40,594 bases of DNA from Bacilli bacterium (GCA_028702495.1 JAQVOS010000007.1:1-40594); one strand, 5' to 3'. Positions 1 to 8,479 are shown, numbered from the stretch's first letter. The notes: a model not told the origin generated them from the letters alone. Made by a program: numbers and translations.

Positions 1-20
1 TAACGTCAAGAGAAATGATA

Positions 21-69
21 AAAAAGCAAAATATTCTTTTTGATAGTAAAAAGGTCTATTTTGCTTTGT
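21..69. terminator. Strong hairpin, likely (bidirectional) intrinsic terminator
   Basis: Perfect 11-bp arms AAAGCAAAATA (23-33) / TATTTTGCTTT (57-67), with an inner CTTTTT/AAAAAG stem in the loop; A and T tracts flank it. Confidence 0.6.
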
Positions 70-99
70 TTTATTGGTTATTTTGATATATAACTATTT

Positions 100-138
100 T
101 TATAGCATAACAAGTGTCAAACTCGGGTTATAGCATAA
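100..138. repeat. 11-bp direct repeat TTATAGCATAA (100-110 and 128-138) flanking 17 bp that ends in an IS-terminus-like sequence
   Basis: Exact repeat. The 17-bp insert CAAGTGTCAAACTCGGG ends in ACTCGGG, like the right end of the IS at 6395 (...CTGCAAAACTCGGG). Confidence 0.5.
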
Positions 139-161
139 ATTAAAATTTTGTAAAGGCTTTT

Positions 162-764
162 TTATGGATTAACCTGAGTTTGCTTGACATCACGATAACA
201 TATCAAAGCGAAAATCCCCATATTGAGAACAAAAGCTCCTATCATCGATAAACCAAAGTCACCGGTAATACTGGATAACCACATATGAGGACTATAGATG
301 GCATAAGAGGCAAGAACAAAGATGGACTCAATCGGTTCAATCAGGAGGTCAGAGAGGCTCATGGTGGCAATGAATTCCCCCAAATAGTCAGACAGAAATT
401 GGCCAATAAAATACATCGGAATCGCCCAAAAAAGGGCAGATGCTAGAATTTCAATGGTCTCTCGTTCAGGATCAAATCCTCGTTTATGGTTCAGTTTGTC
501 ACGATATAAAGCAACCATGATAACCAAAAAGATAATGGTCGAAATAAGAGTTTCAATGAGTCCAATTTGGAGCCAAACTGGCAAAATCAAAGCCAATATT
601 GTTTTCCCAAGAAGCAAGATGACAACCGTAAAAACAGTAGCTGCCATTCCCACCAATGGAATCGTAAACATAAATTTAATATAGTTCAAGAATTTTATAA
701 TTTTTGAAAAAATCAAGCCGATAATACGCCATAATTTTTGCCAAAAAGTTAGTTCAGTTTGCAT
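162..764 (-). CDS. Integral membrane protein of unknown function (200 aa)
   Basis: ORF with several hydrophobic segments; no family recognised; 9 bp downstream of the MFS gene. Confidence 0.6.
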   Translation of the reverse strand: MQTELTFWQKLWRIIGLIFSKIIKFLNYIKFMFTIPLVGMAATVFTVVILLLGKTILALILPVWLQIGLIETLISTIIFLVIMVALYRDKLNHKRGFDPERETIEILASALFWAIPMYFIGQFLSDYLGEFIATMSLSDLLIEPIESIFVLASYAIYSPHMWLSSITGDFGLSMIGAFVLNMGIFALICYRDVKQTQVNP

Positions 765-773
765 AGTAACTCC

Positions 774-2138
774 TTATTTGTTTTGTTTGCGAAGCATTAG
801 TTCTTCTTTCACGCGATTAAATTCCTTGCGATTGATTTTAGCACGATAAGCAAAGATAATCGATAATAAGAAAATAATACCAGGAAGAATTCCAATCACT
901 AAGCGAATGGCCATTTTAGCCGTTTCCGTTTGGGTGGCAGCTCCTTCGTTATAGCCGACAGCTCCTAAAACCCAGGTCACAATCGCAATCGAAATCCCTG
1001 AAGCGACTTTATATAAGAATGAGATAATCCCATAATAGGCACCTTCACGACGAACTCCATTATGATACTCATCGATTTCGACGACATCAGGAAGTGAAGC
1101 CCATGGTAAGATTTGAATGGCACTCATTCCAAATCCAACGAGAGCACACACAATTAAAAGTGCTAAATAGCTTTGTGCTGGAATAAAAATACAAGCAATC
1201 AAAACAACAGAAATATACACACAAGCCCCCGCATACACTTGATGTTTTGAAAAACGGTTGCTAAGTTTCTCCCAAACAATGGCGGATGATATGGCAACAA
1301 CAAGGGGAAGGGCAACAAATAACATCGAGTCATCGCCGCCGCCAAACCCTAGTGAATCATTGACTAAGAAGATAAAGACAGCCATAATGACATCAAAACC
1401 AATCATACTCATTAAATAATAGAGGGTTGTATTTCTAAATTCTTTTAGCTTAAAGAATTCTTTTAAGGTTCTAAAAAAGCCCGCTTTATTTTCTTCACTG
1501 TGATCAACGCGTTCCTTAATATTTCGGGCACAAAGCCACATAATGATGATGGCAGCAAGACCAAAGACGAATCCACTCATGGCATAGGCTTTTTGATAAG
1601 AACCAAAGAGTTTATAAAAGATACTCTCAGGACCATCTGCAAGGAGAGCAAATAGGGCAGCTCCCATTAACAAACCGATATTGGCCATAATGATTCGGAC
1701 GGTATTAAGGGATGTTCGTTCATCATAATCTTGTGTCATATTGGCAGTCAATGCCGTATAAGGCACATAAACAATGGTCCAAGTGGTACAAAACAAGACA
1801 TAAGCAAATGTGAAATAGATAAATTTTGCGATTTGATCAGAGACATCAGGAGTTAACCACAAAAGCATAAAAGCTACTCCAAAAGGAATCGCTCCAAACA
1901 GCATGTAGACACGACGTTTTCCATATTTGGATTTGGTTTTATCACTGATTCTTCCCATCAAGTAATCGGTGATGGCATCCCACCCTTTTGCAATCACAAA
2001 GACAAATCCAGTGTAGACTTCATTTAAGCCTGCCACATTCATCATAAAATATAGAAGGAAGAAAGAAATCGCCCCAAACATGATGTTGGCCGATAAATCT
2101 CCCATGCCATAAAAAATTTTTTCTCTTCTTGGTATCAT
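774..2138 (-). CDS. MFS transporter, glycoside-pentoside-hexuronide (GPH):cation symporter-like
   Basis: 454 aa; N-terminus EKIFYGMGDLSANIMFG and DAITDYLMGRISDKTKSKYGKRR are typical of the GPH/MelB family. Confidence 0.85.
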   Translation of the reverse strand: MIPRREKIFYGMGDLSANIMFGAISFFLLYFMMNVAGLNEVYTGFVFVIAKGWDAITDYLMGRISDKTKSKYGKRRVYMLFGAIPFGVAFMLLWLTPDVSDQIAKFIYFTFAYVLFCTTWTIVYVPYTALTANMTQDYDERTSLNTVRIIMANIGLLMGAALFALLADGPESIFYKLFGSYQKAYAMSGFVFGLAAIIIMWLCARNIKERVDHSEENKAGFFRTLKEFFKLKEFRNTTLYYLMSMIGFDVIMAVFIFLVNDSLGFGGGDDSMLFVALPLVVAISSAIVWEKLSNRFSKHQVYAGACVYISVVLIACIFIPAQSYLALLIVCALVGFGMSAIQILPWASLPDVVEIDEYHNGVRREGAYYGIISFLYKVASGISIAIVTWVLGAVGYNEGAATQTETAKMAIRLVIGILPGIIFLLSIIFAYRAKINRKEFNRVKEELMLRKQNK

Positions 2139-2142
2139 ATCA

Positions 2143-2982
2143 TCACTCGTAATCCACTAGAATTGTTTTACTATTTTGTAAAATAACTTTTTTCTCTTTG
2201 TATAAATGACCTAAAGCACGTTTAAAAGCGGACTTACTCATTTTAAAAACATTGTATAAAAGGTCGGGGTCAGTATCACTCGTATAACTCATCACCCCAA
2301 AATGTGTTTTTAAATACTCCAAAATAATATTTGCATCATCTTCTAACATCCGTTCTTTTTGCTCGATGGTGGTTGCCGTATAATCATCTTCATTTTTGAA
2401 AGTGATACGGAAGGTTGCAAGTTCTCCTAAACGATAGGACTTGCGAAGATTCTTATAAAATATAAAGATGATGTTATAATTAGCATCGACTAAATTAATC
2501 CCAGAATCGGTGATTCGATAAACCCAAGCTTGGTAAGACTTGTCGACTTCTAATTTCACACCTGTATTTAACTCTAACATTTCAGTTTTGTTCATGAGAT
2601 GAAAATAAATGTTTTGTCCCCGAATATGGAGTTTTCCGCATACTTTATCCCCTACAAGAGGCCAACCCCCTCTAGGAAGGTCATCACTTGATAAAAGAAT
2701 GTCACGACTAATGCCTATGTTCACAAATACACCGGCTGAAGTCACACCCACGACCTCACACAAACCTCCCTCATCAATGGTTGCGAAGGGACGATGAAGG
2801 GTCGCTGCCACCCGTTTCATTTTATCGCGATATAAAAAGGCGTTGACTTTTTCACCATCATTAAGAATGTGCCCTGCACATTCATTGTGATGAAGAAAAT
2901 ATTCACCACTTTCATCGGTAATTAAATATCCAATATCGGTTTCACGTAGTACAGAATACTCACTGATTTGTCCTAATTTCAT
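2143..2982 (-). CDS. cvfB: CvfB/YitL-like S1 RNA-binding protein
   Basis: 279 aa, S1-like repeats, GWPLVGDKVCGKLHI, C-terminal winged-helix (KMSKSAFKRALGHLYKEKKV); ATGA overlap with dinB. Confidence 0.85.
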   Translation of the reverse strand: MKLGQISEYSVLRETDIGYLITDESGEYFLHHNECAGHILNDGEKVNAFLYRDKMKRVAATLHRPFATIDEGGLCEVVGVTSAGVFVNIGISRDILLSSDDLPRGGWPLVGDKVCGKLHIRGQNIYFHLMNKTEMLELNTGVKLEVDKSYQAWVYRITDSGINLVDANYNIIFIFYKNLRKSYRLGELATFRITFKNEDDYTATTIEQKERMLEDDANIILEYLKTHFGVMSYTSDTDPDLLYNVFKMSKSAFKRALGHLYKEKKVILQNSKTILVDYE

Positions 2983-4199
2983 ACTTCTTCCTCTTTTTTC
3001 TCATATTTATAATATCCCACTTTAATACTGGTCTGACCATATTGATCTTTAATAGCACCTAATATTTTAGTGAGTTGTTGTTCTTTGGTAATCTTATCAA
3101 AATCATCAAAGATGGTGACTTGTTTTGTTTTTTCCTTACTCGTTACAAAACGAGTCGCAAAGACGCCGACAAGACGCACTTCACTATAGCCATCATAATA
3201 GTCATCAAAAATATCTTCAATGACACTCCAGAATTCATCCGAATCATTAATTCCATCCACGAGTCCACGACTCCGATTGATTTGTTGAAAATCACCAAAC
3301 CTTATTTGGATTCCCACATTTGATGCATACAACCCTCGATTCATGAGGCGATTACTGACAGAATTGGATAAAACTTTGAGAGTTTCTTTTATCACTTTTG
3401 GTGAGTTGACGTTGACATAGAAGGTGTGGGCGTTGCTAATTGATGACACTTCGTCATCGGTTTGATAATTCACTTCTGAATTATCTTGTCCATTAGCTCT
3501 TTCTAGCAAATATTCATACATAGCCGTTCCCACGGTTTTTTGGAGGAGAGCTTGATCTTGAAAGTTCACGAGATCTTTAATTGTCTGAATCCCAATGGCT
3601 TGAAGTCGCGGTTCGGTCTTTTTTCCAACGCCAATCATAGCTTTAATCGGGAGTGGCCATAGTTTTTCTTGAATCTCACGCTTCCGTAGGATGGTAATTC
3701 CTAAAGGTTTCTTCATATCAGAAGCCATTTTTGCAAGGAACTTATTAGGAGCAATCCCGATGCTACAAGGAAGATGATAGGTTTGAAGGAGTTCATCTTG
3801 AATCTTTTGCGCCAGTGCGAGGGCATCCGCACCACTGACCACCTCAGTTACATCGAGATAACCCTCATCAATTGAAGTGATTTCGATTTTAGGAGTAATG
3901 GTATAAAGGTAATCAAAAAAGATCTTCGATTGTTTTTGGTATAAATGGAACTTGGGTTCAACGATGGTAAGCGAAGGACATAAACGCATGGCATCTTTTA
4001 CGAGCATTGTAGTATAAATTCCATATTTACGTGCTTCATAGGAAGCCGTTAAAATGATGCTCTTGCGAAAGACATCATTGTGAGCAACCACCATGGGTTT
4101 TCCCACGAGAGAAGGATCTTCAATTCGTTCACAGGATGCAAAAAAACAATTCATATCAATATGAAAAATGATTTTATAAGATAGTGGTTTTGTTTCCAT
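2979..4199 (-). CDS. dinB: DNA polymerase IV (Y-family)
   Basis: IFHIDMNCFFASCE, SIDEGYLDVT, and SIGIAPNKFLAKMASDMKKP motifs. Confidence 0.95.
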   Translation of the reverse strand: METKPLSYKIIFHIDMNCFFASCERIEDPSLVGKPMVVAHNDVFRKSIILTASYEARKYGIYTTMLVKDAMRLCPSLTIVEPKFHLYQKQSKIFFDYLYTITPKIEITSIDEGYLDVTEVVSGADALALAQKIQDELLQTYHLPCSIGIAPNKFLAKMASDMKKPLGITILRKREIQEKLWPLPIKAMIGVGKKTEPRLQAIGIQTIKDLVNFQDQALLQKTVGTAMYEYLLERANGQDNSEVNYQTDDEVSSISNAHTFYVNVNSPKVIKETLKVLSNSVSNRLMNRGLYASNVGIQIRFGDFQQINRSRGLVDGINDSDEFWSVIEDIFDDYYDGYSEVRLVGVFATRFVTSKEKTKQVTIFDDFDKITKEQQLTKILGAIKDQYGQTSIKVGYYKYEKKEEEV

Positions 4200-4323
4200 G
4201 TTGACTCCTCATGAACATAGTTATTATATCATGAAAATGGTGATTTCTCAATCGAAAATGAATATTTCGAAAGAATAACATTTTTAACTTTTTGGTTTAT
4301 TTTTTTGAACCTATATGGTATAA
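4163..4323. repeat. Left copy of the 161-bp direct repeat flanking the IS element
   Basis: Identical over 161 bp to 6396-6556; diverges immediately on both sides (4162 t vs 6395 g; 4324 c vs 6557 t). Confidence 0.95.
4223..4251 (-). promoter_or_regulatory. dinB promoter
   Basis: On the minus strand TTGAGA-17 bp-TATAAT (-35 4246-4251, -10 4223-4228). Confidence 0.65.
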
Positions 4324-4413
4324 CCCGACTTTTGCAGTCATAAAACAATAGAAAAGGTAAAATTGAAAGTATAGGCATTAAATATGTTCTATAATCGATT
4401 TTACCTCTTTTTG

Positions 4414-6156
4414 CTATTGATTGAACATGTTGTGAATTTTTTTGTTGTATTCATTGATTAACGTTTTTCTTACATATGTTTTATCCAATGATACTTTATA
4501 TCTATCTTCTAAATCTATTAATTCACTTTTTTTCGGACTCATTACATATATTTCTTTTTCTAGTAATTGAAAGGTTGCATTATTTAATGCTTTTTGTATT
4601 GCCTCTGCTGAATGCTCGTAGTTTAGTTGATATTGCAGGATTCGCATAATTACTAGGGACAAATAACAAATTAAAAAATGAGCTTCAATATGTTCTCTAG
4701 TCCAAACATATACGGGTCTACCTTCAAGATCCCCTTTTAATATTCTAAATGATTCTTCAATTTTCCACAGTCCTCGATAATGTTCAATGATTTCATCATT
4801 AGATAACTCTAACTCTGATGTGACTAGCATGTAATATCCATCTAATTGACAATCCCTTTTATATTTCTCTTCATCAAAGATGAGAATAGGGTTCTTTTTT
4901 GTTACTTCACCAGTTTGTTTATCTAAGTTTTTTTCCTTTAAGTATTTCTTTACTCCCCACGAATTAGACGCTGTGTACAAAGAAGGATTTTCTTTAAATC
5001 TCTTGATTAACTCTTCTAAATCGCCTCGTTTATGCTTTTCCCGATCTTCAAAGTCTTTACTCCAAAAACAAACAACTTTTTCTTTTAGAATATGACTGTT
5101 ACCATCAAAATCCTTAACTACCTTTTCTTCTATCCAATCTTTAATTTTAAAATCATGATGTTGGTTATATACATAACCACTTTCAACTAATACTTTCTCA
5201 ATGAGTTCCTGTTTTCGTTTTCTAATTTGTTGGGCGACTACATACCCATCATCATGACTCTTAATATAAAGCAGATTGTTTCCACTATTTAATCCTTTAT
5301 CAGCAACTACAATGACTTTACCAAGATGATATTTACTTTTCATTTCTTCTAAAACAGGAAGTAACGTTATTTTATCATTCGTGTTACCTGCAAATAGTTT
5401 GTATGCAATAGGAATACCATTTCTATCAATGAACATTCCCATTTGAATGATTGGAGTTGGTCTGTGTTCTTTACTGACTCCTTTTTTCCTTAAACCTGAT
5501 TCAATGCATTCACCATCCTCATCGAACTCATCTTCATCATCATATTCGATTTCAAAGTAATAGTTGGTAACGTCATAGAATACTAGCGTTGTATCTCTTC
5601 CAATAAGATTAGTAATTTGATGATGAATCCATCCTTCTAAATCTTCCTTAAATTCGTTCATAACAGATAATGATCTATAAATATCATCTAATGAAAAATC
5701 ACAGCGTAAATTAAAGAATCTATCTTTAGTTTCATAGGTTGCTTTTTTACTATCGGGATTTAGGATTCTAGAATACACCAATAATTTCAATATTTTATTA
5801 ATGTCATAATCAAATTTATAGCTTCGACGATGGTTAGAAATAAACATTGGTATTTTCAATGATTCATAAATAGAATCTAAAAAGAAATAGCCATAATTCA
5901 AAACCGGATTGGCCGACTTATTATCTTTAGATAAATCAATCGGAATGTAGGCAATAGACTCATCGCTTAAGTCCTTTTTATTATAGGTTGCTTTAAGCTC
6001 TTCTAATGCGTTGGGGTTGTCTTTTGATAGTTCGCTTAAAGTACCAAACTTTTTAATAATTCTCTGTTTTGCCTTGCCATTAGAATCACGATAACCCTCC
6101 ACCAAGTAAACAATTTTGTCCTTATTTGACTTTCCTGATGCTAATCTAATATACAT
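4414..6156 (-). CDS. IS1634-like DDE transposase
   Basis: 580 aa; FYDVTNYYFE..., VIVVADKGLNSGNN, YRGLWKIEESFRILKGDLEGRPVYVWTREHIEAHFLICYLSL (IS4-type DDE/YREK box); acidic linker EIEYDDEDEFDEDGE. Confidence 0.95.
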   Translation of the reverse strand: MYIRLASGKSNKDKIVYLVEGYRDSNGKAKQRIIKKFGTLSELSKDNPNALEELKATYNKKDLSDESIAYIPIDLSKDNKSANPVLNYGYFFLDSIYESLKIPMFISNHRRSYKFDYDINKILKLLVYSRILNPDSKKATYETKDRFFNLRCDFSLDDIYRSLSVMNEFKEDLEGWIHHQITNLIGRDTTLVFYDVTNYYFEIEYDDEDEFDEDGECIESGLRKKGVSKEHRPTPIIQMGMFIDRNGIPIAYKLFAGNTNDKITLLPVLEEMKSKYHLGKVIVVADKGLNSGNNLLYIKSHDDGYVVAQQIRKRKQELIEKVLVESGYVYNQHHDFKIKDWIEEKVVKDFDGNSHILKEKVVCFWSKDFEDREKHKRGDLEELIKRFKENPSLYTASNSWGVKKYLKEKNLDKQTGEVTKKNPILIFDEEKYKRDCQLDGYYMLVTSELELSNDEIIEHYRGLWKIEESFRILKGDLEGRPVYVWTREHIEAHFLICYLSLVIMRILQYQLNYEHSAEAIQKALNNATFQLLEKEIYVMSPKKSELIDLEDRYKVSLDKTYVRKTLINEYNKKIHNMFNQ

Positions 6157-6182
6157 AAAACCACCTCAATCACTATAAATAT

Positions 6183-6211
6183 ATTATACCACAATTGACG
6201 ACAATTTACAA
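6183..6211 (-). promoter_or_regulatory. Transposase promoter inside the IS
   Basis: Minus strand TTGTAA-17 bp-TATAAT with TGG extended -10; RBS GAGGTGG just upstream of the start codon. Confidence 0.65.
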
Positions 6212-6281
6212 CCATTATTTATAAATATTTATAACTGCAACTGCAAAACATTTTCTTCAAAATCACAGTATAAAATGATGT

Positions 6282-6320
6282 AAAAAAGCCCTAAAAAGTG
6301 CAATAATGCATGTTTTAGGG
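6282..6320 (-). terminator. Intrinsic terminator at the IS right end, upstream of the transposase promoter
   Basis: Minus strand CCCTAAAA...TTTTAGGG stem (6289-6296 / 6313-6320) followed by CTTTTTT. Confidence 0.65.
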
Positions 6321-6372
6321 TTATTTGTGAGTTCATTGATAAATAATTCACAACACTTTTTTTCATTAAATA

Positions 6373-6432
6373 TTAGATTGATCTGCAAAACTCGGGAAAA
6401 ATGATTTTATAAGATAGTGGTTTTGTTTCCAT
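6373..6432 (-). pseudogene. Duplicated dinB 5' end (12 codons) fused to the IS end
   Basis: Reads METKPLSYKIIF from dinB, then PEFCRSI* from the IS right end. Confidence 0.8.
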
Positions 6433-6556
6433 GTTGACTCCTCATGAACATAGTTATTATATCATGAAAATGGTGATTTCTCAATCGAAAATGAATATTT
6501 CGAAAGAATAACATTTTTAACTTTTTGGTTTATTTTTTTGAACCTATATGGTATAA
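6396..6556. repeat. Right copy of the 161-bp direct repeat (target duplication)
   Basis: Identical to 4163-4323. Confidence 0.95.
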
Positions 6557-6557
6557 T
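6549..6557 (+). promoter_or_regulatory. Extended -10 (TGGTATAAT) for the small ORF at 6587
   Basis: Exact TGnTATAAT about 30 bp upstream of an RBS-preceded ATG; no clear -35. Confidence 0.5.
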
Positions 6558-6586
6558 AGTTCTAGTAAGTTTAAGAGGTGAATCAT

Positions 6587-6781
6587 ATGAAAACAGAAAA
6601 ACAAGAAAAAAAGCCTTTTGTAAAGACAAGAACAAGAATGGACAATTCAATTGAGGTTGAATTTCAAAAAAGTCCAGCAAAAACACTCGTCGGGAAAATT
6701 CTTATTTGGTTGGTTATTGCTGGTACAATCGTAGTTCCTGTGGCTTCTTTGATTTATACAATGTGGATGGCAAGTAAATAG
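6587..6781 (+). CDS. Small single-TM membrane protein (about 64 aa)
   Basis: RBS GAGGTG 6 nt before the ATG at 6587 (preferred over GTG at 6578); basic N-terminus plus one C-terminal TM helix (TLVGKILIWLVIAGTIVVPVASLIYTMW). Confidence 0.7.
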   Translation: MKTEKQEKKPFVKTRTRMDNSIEVEFQKSPAKTLVGKILIWLVIAGTIVVPVASLIYTMWMASK

Positions 6782-6782
6782 C

Positions 6783-6818
6783 AAAAAAGGTGCATCACAT
6801 CAATGATGCTCCTTTTTT
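6783..6818. terminator. Bidirectional terminator between the small ORF and recN
   Basis: AAAAAAGGTGCATCA / TGATGCTCCTTTTTT hairpin with one mismatch. Confidence 0.75.
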
Positions 6819-8479
6819 TATTCTGAATGTGAACCCAATAATTCACGCGCTAAATTGATGGATGCGGGAGTCGGTTCTCCTTTAGAAATCATTGATGCAA
6901 TTTCATTAACTCGACTTGAATCATTTAGTTCTTCAATCATGGTAATGGTTCTAGAATCAATGATTTGTTTTTTGATTTTAAGATGTTGATCACCAATGGA
7001 AGCCACTTGAGGTAGATGAGTAATGCATAATACTTGCGATGTTTTCGCAATGGCTTTCATCTTTTCCGCAATCTTATAGGCTACAAGACCACTCACTCCA
7101 TGGTCGATTTCATCGAAAACCTTCATTTGAAGTGGCATTTTAAGGGCGATGATACTCTTCAAAGCCAACATAAAGCGAGACATTTCACCACCAGAAGCCA
7201 CTTTCGCAAACGACTTTTTTGGTTCTCCCTTATTAAAGGATACCATGAAATCAACAACATCAATACCATCACTCAAGAAAACCGCCGAATTTGACAACTC
7301 TTTAAACACCACCTCGAATGTGGTGTTTTTTAATTCCAAGTCTTGTAATTGATTCATCAGTTCTTCTTCAAGGGCATGTGCATTATGTTGGCGATGAGCT
7401 CTTATTTTTAAAGCTATCGCCATGGTTTCATCGTAAGAAGTTTTAACTTTTTGATTTAATTCCGCTAAATAATCATCTACATGTTCGATTTGATCGAGTT
7501 TCTTCTTTATTTGATCATAATAGGAAACCAGTTCTTTCGTGTCTTTTTTATACTTGCGTCGCATGTCTGAATAAAGAGCAAGACGACTATTAATGTCCTC
7601 TACTCGGTTTTCATCGTACTCTAAATTGCTAATTTTTAATAAAGAATCTTCAAGAACACTTTCTAGATCATAGTAATGACTTTCATAATTGGTTCGAATC
7701 GCTTGATATCGTGAATCGGTCTTTTCAAGTTTTTGAAGAGTTTGCAATCCTGAATATAGATTAGATAAGGCATCAGATTCTTGAATTTTATCATGAAAGT
7801 CTTTTAATAGTTCCACCAATGTTTCATAACTAGATAATTGATGCAATTCTTGTTTTAAGGTTTCTTCTTCAAGAACAGATAACTTGGCCAGTTCAAGTTC
7901 TTTCATTTGAAATTTATAGAATTCTTCTTTTTCTTTTGATTCTGTCACTTGCTTTTCAAGCGTTTCATGTTCTTTTAGAAGTGTCCGATAATTTTTAAAA
8001 GTTTGAGCATATAACGCCAAATCTTCGCGAACTGCATCATCTTCGAGAAAGTGAAGATAGTTTTTGGGGTTTACGAGGCCTAGAGTATCATTTTGTGAAT
8101 GAATATCCCCCATCATCTCGCCTAATTCAACCACTTCACCCAATGATACGAGTGAGCCATTGATGCGACAAAGACTCTTTCCCGAGGATAGAATCTCGCG
8201 CCGAATGATGATGGATTCTGTTTCTTGATCGATTCCTCGTTCTTTCAAAAACGAAGCAAGGGATGACTCGTAGGAAAAACTCCCTTCAATCACGGCTTTG
8301 TTTTCTCCAAAACGAATGAGATCGCTATCCGCCCTTTTTCCAAGTAATAATCCAATAGCATCAATGATGAGCGATTTTCCGGCACCGGTTTCACCAGTGA
8401 GGACCGTCATTCCATCATGAAATTGGATATCGAGATTATCAATAATGGCAAAATTTTTAACTGTTAATGATAATAACAT
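6818..8479 (-). CDS. recN: DNA repair protein RecN
   Basis: 553 aa SMC-like ATPase: TGETGAGKSLIIDAI, VASGGEMSRFMLALK, FDEIDHGVSG. Confidence 0.97.
   Translation of the reverse strand: MLLSLTVKNFAIIDNLDIQFHDGMTVLTGETGAGKSLIIDAIGLLLGKRADSDLIRFGENKAVIEGSFSYESSLASFLKERGIDQETESIIIRREILSSGKSLCRINGSLVSLGEVVELGEMMGDIHSQNDTLGLVNPKNYLHFLEDDAVREDLALYAQTFKNYRTLLKEHETLEKQVTESKEKEEFYKFQMKELELAKLSVLEEETLKQELHQLSSYETLVELLKDFHDKIQESDALSNLYSGLQTLQKLEKTDSRYQAIRTNYESHYYDLESVLEDSLLKISNLEYDENRVEDINSRLALYSDMRRKYKKDTKELVSYYDQIKKKLDQIEHVDDYLAELNQKVKTSYDETMAIALKIRAHRQHNAHALEEELMNQLQDLELKNTTFEVVFKELSNSAVFLSDGIDVVDFMVSFNKGEPKKSFAKVASGGEMSRFMLALKSIIALKMPLQMKVFDEIDHGVSGLVAYKIAEKMKAIAKTSQVLCITHLPQVASIGDQHLKIKKQIIDSRTITMIEELNDSSRVNEIASMISKGEPTPASINLARELLGSHSE

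Larger units (their letters stand above)
4324..6395 (-). mobile_element. IS1634-like (IS4 superfamily) insertion sequence, 2072 bp
   Basis: Terminal inverted repeats CCCGACTTTTGCAGTCA (4324 onward) and CCCGAGTTTTGCAGATCA (reverse complement, ending at 6395); single transposase ORF; bounded exactly by the 161-bp direct repeats. Confidence 0.93.

Noticed and set aside
454-684. Plus-strand ORF of 76 aa opposite the membrane protein
   Set aside because: Fully antisense to a better-supported CDS; no RBS or recognisable protein. Same for most plus-strand ORFs in the track (e.g. 2609, 3075, 4880, 7034, 11755, 14539, 16872, 19038, 23473, 29177, 30049, 35285, 38718).
4211-4222. GAACATAGTT near the dinB start as a LexA box
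   Set aside because: Spacing is wrong for CGAAC-N4-GTTCG and the second half-site is incomplete.
4351-4416. GGTAAAAT ... ATTTTACC inverted repeat downstream of the transposase as a terminator
   Set aside because: Arms only 8 bp, AT-rich, with a loop of about 45 nt; not a convincing intrinsic terminator.
6462-6686. Minus-strand 74-aa ORF across the right IS repeat and small ORF
   Set aside because: Antisense to the small ORF and overlaps the promoter region; no RBS; composition not protein-like.
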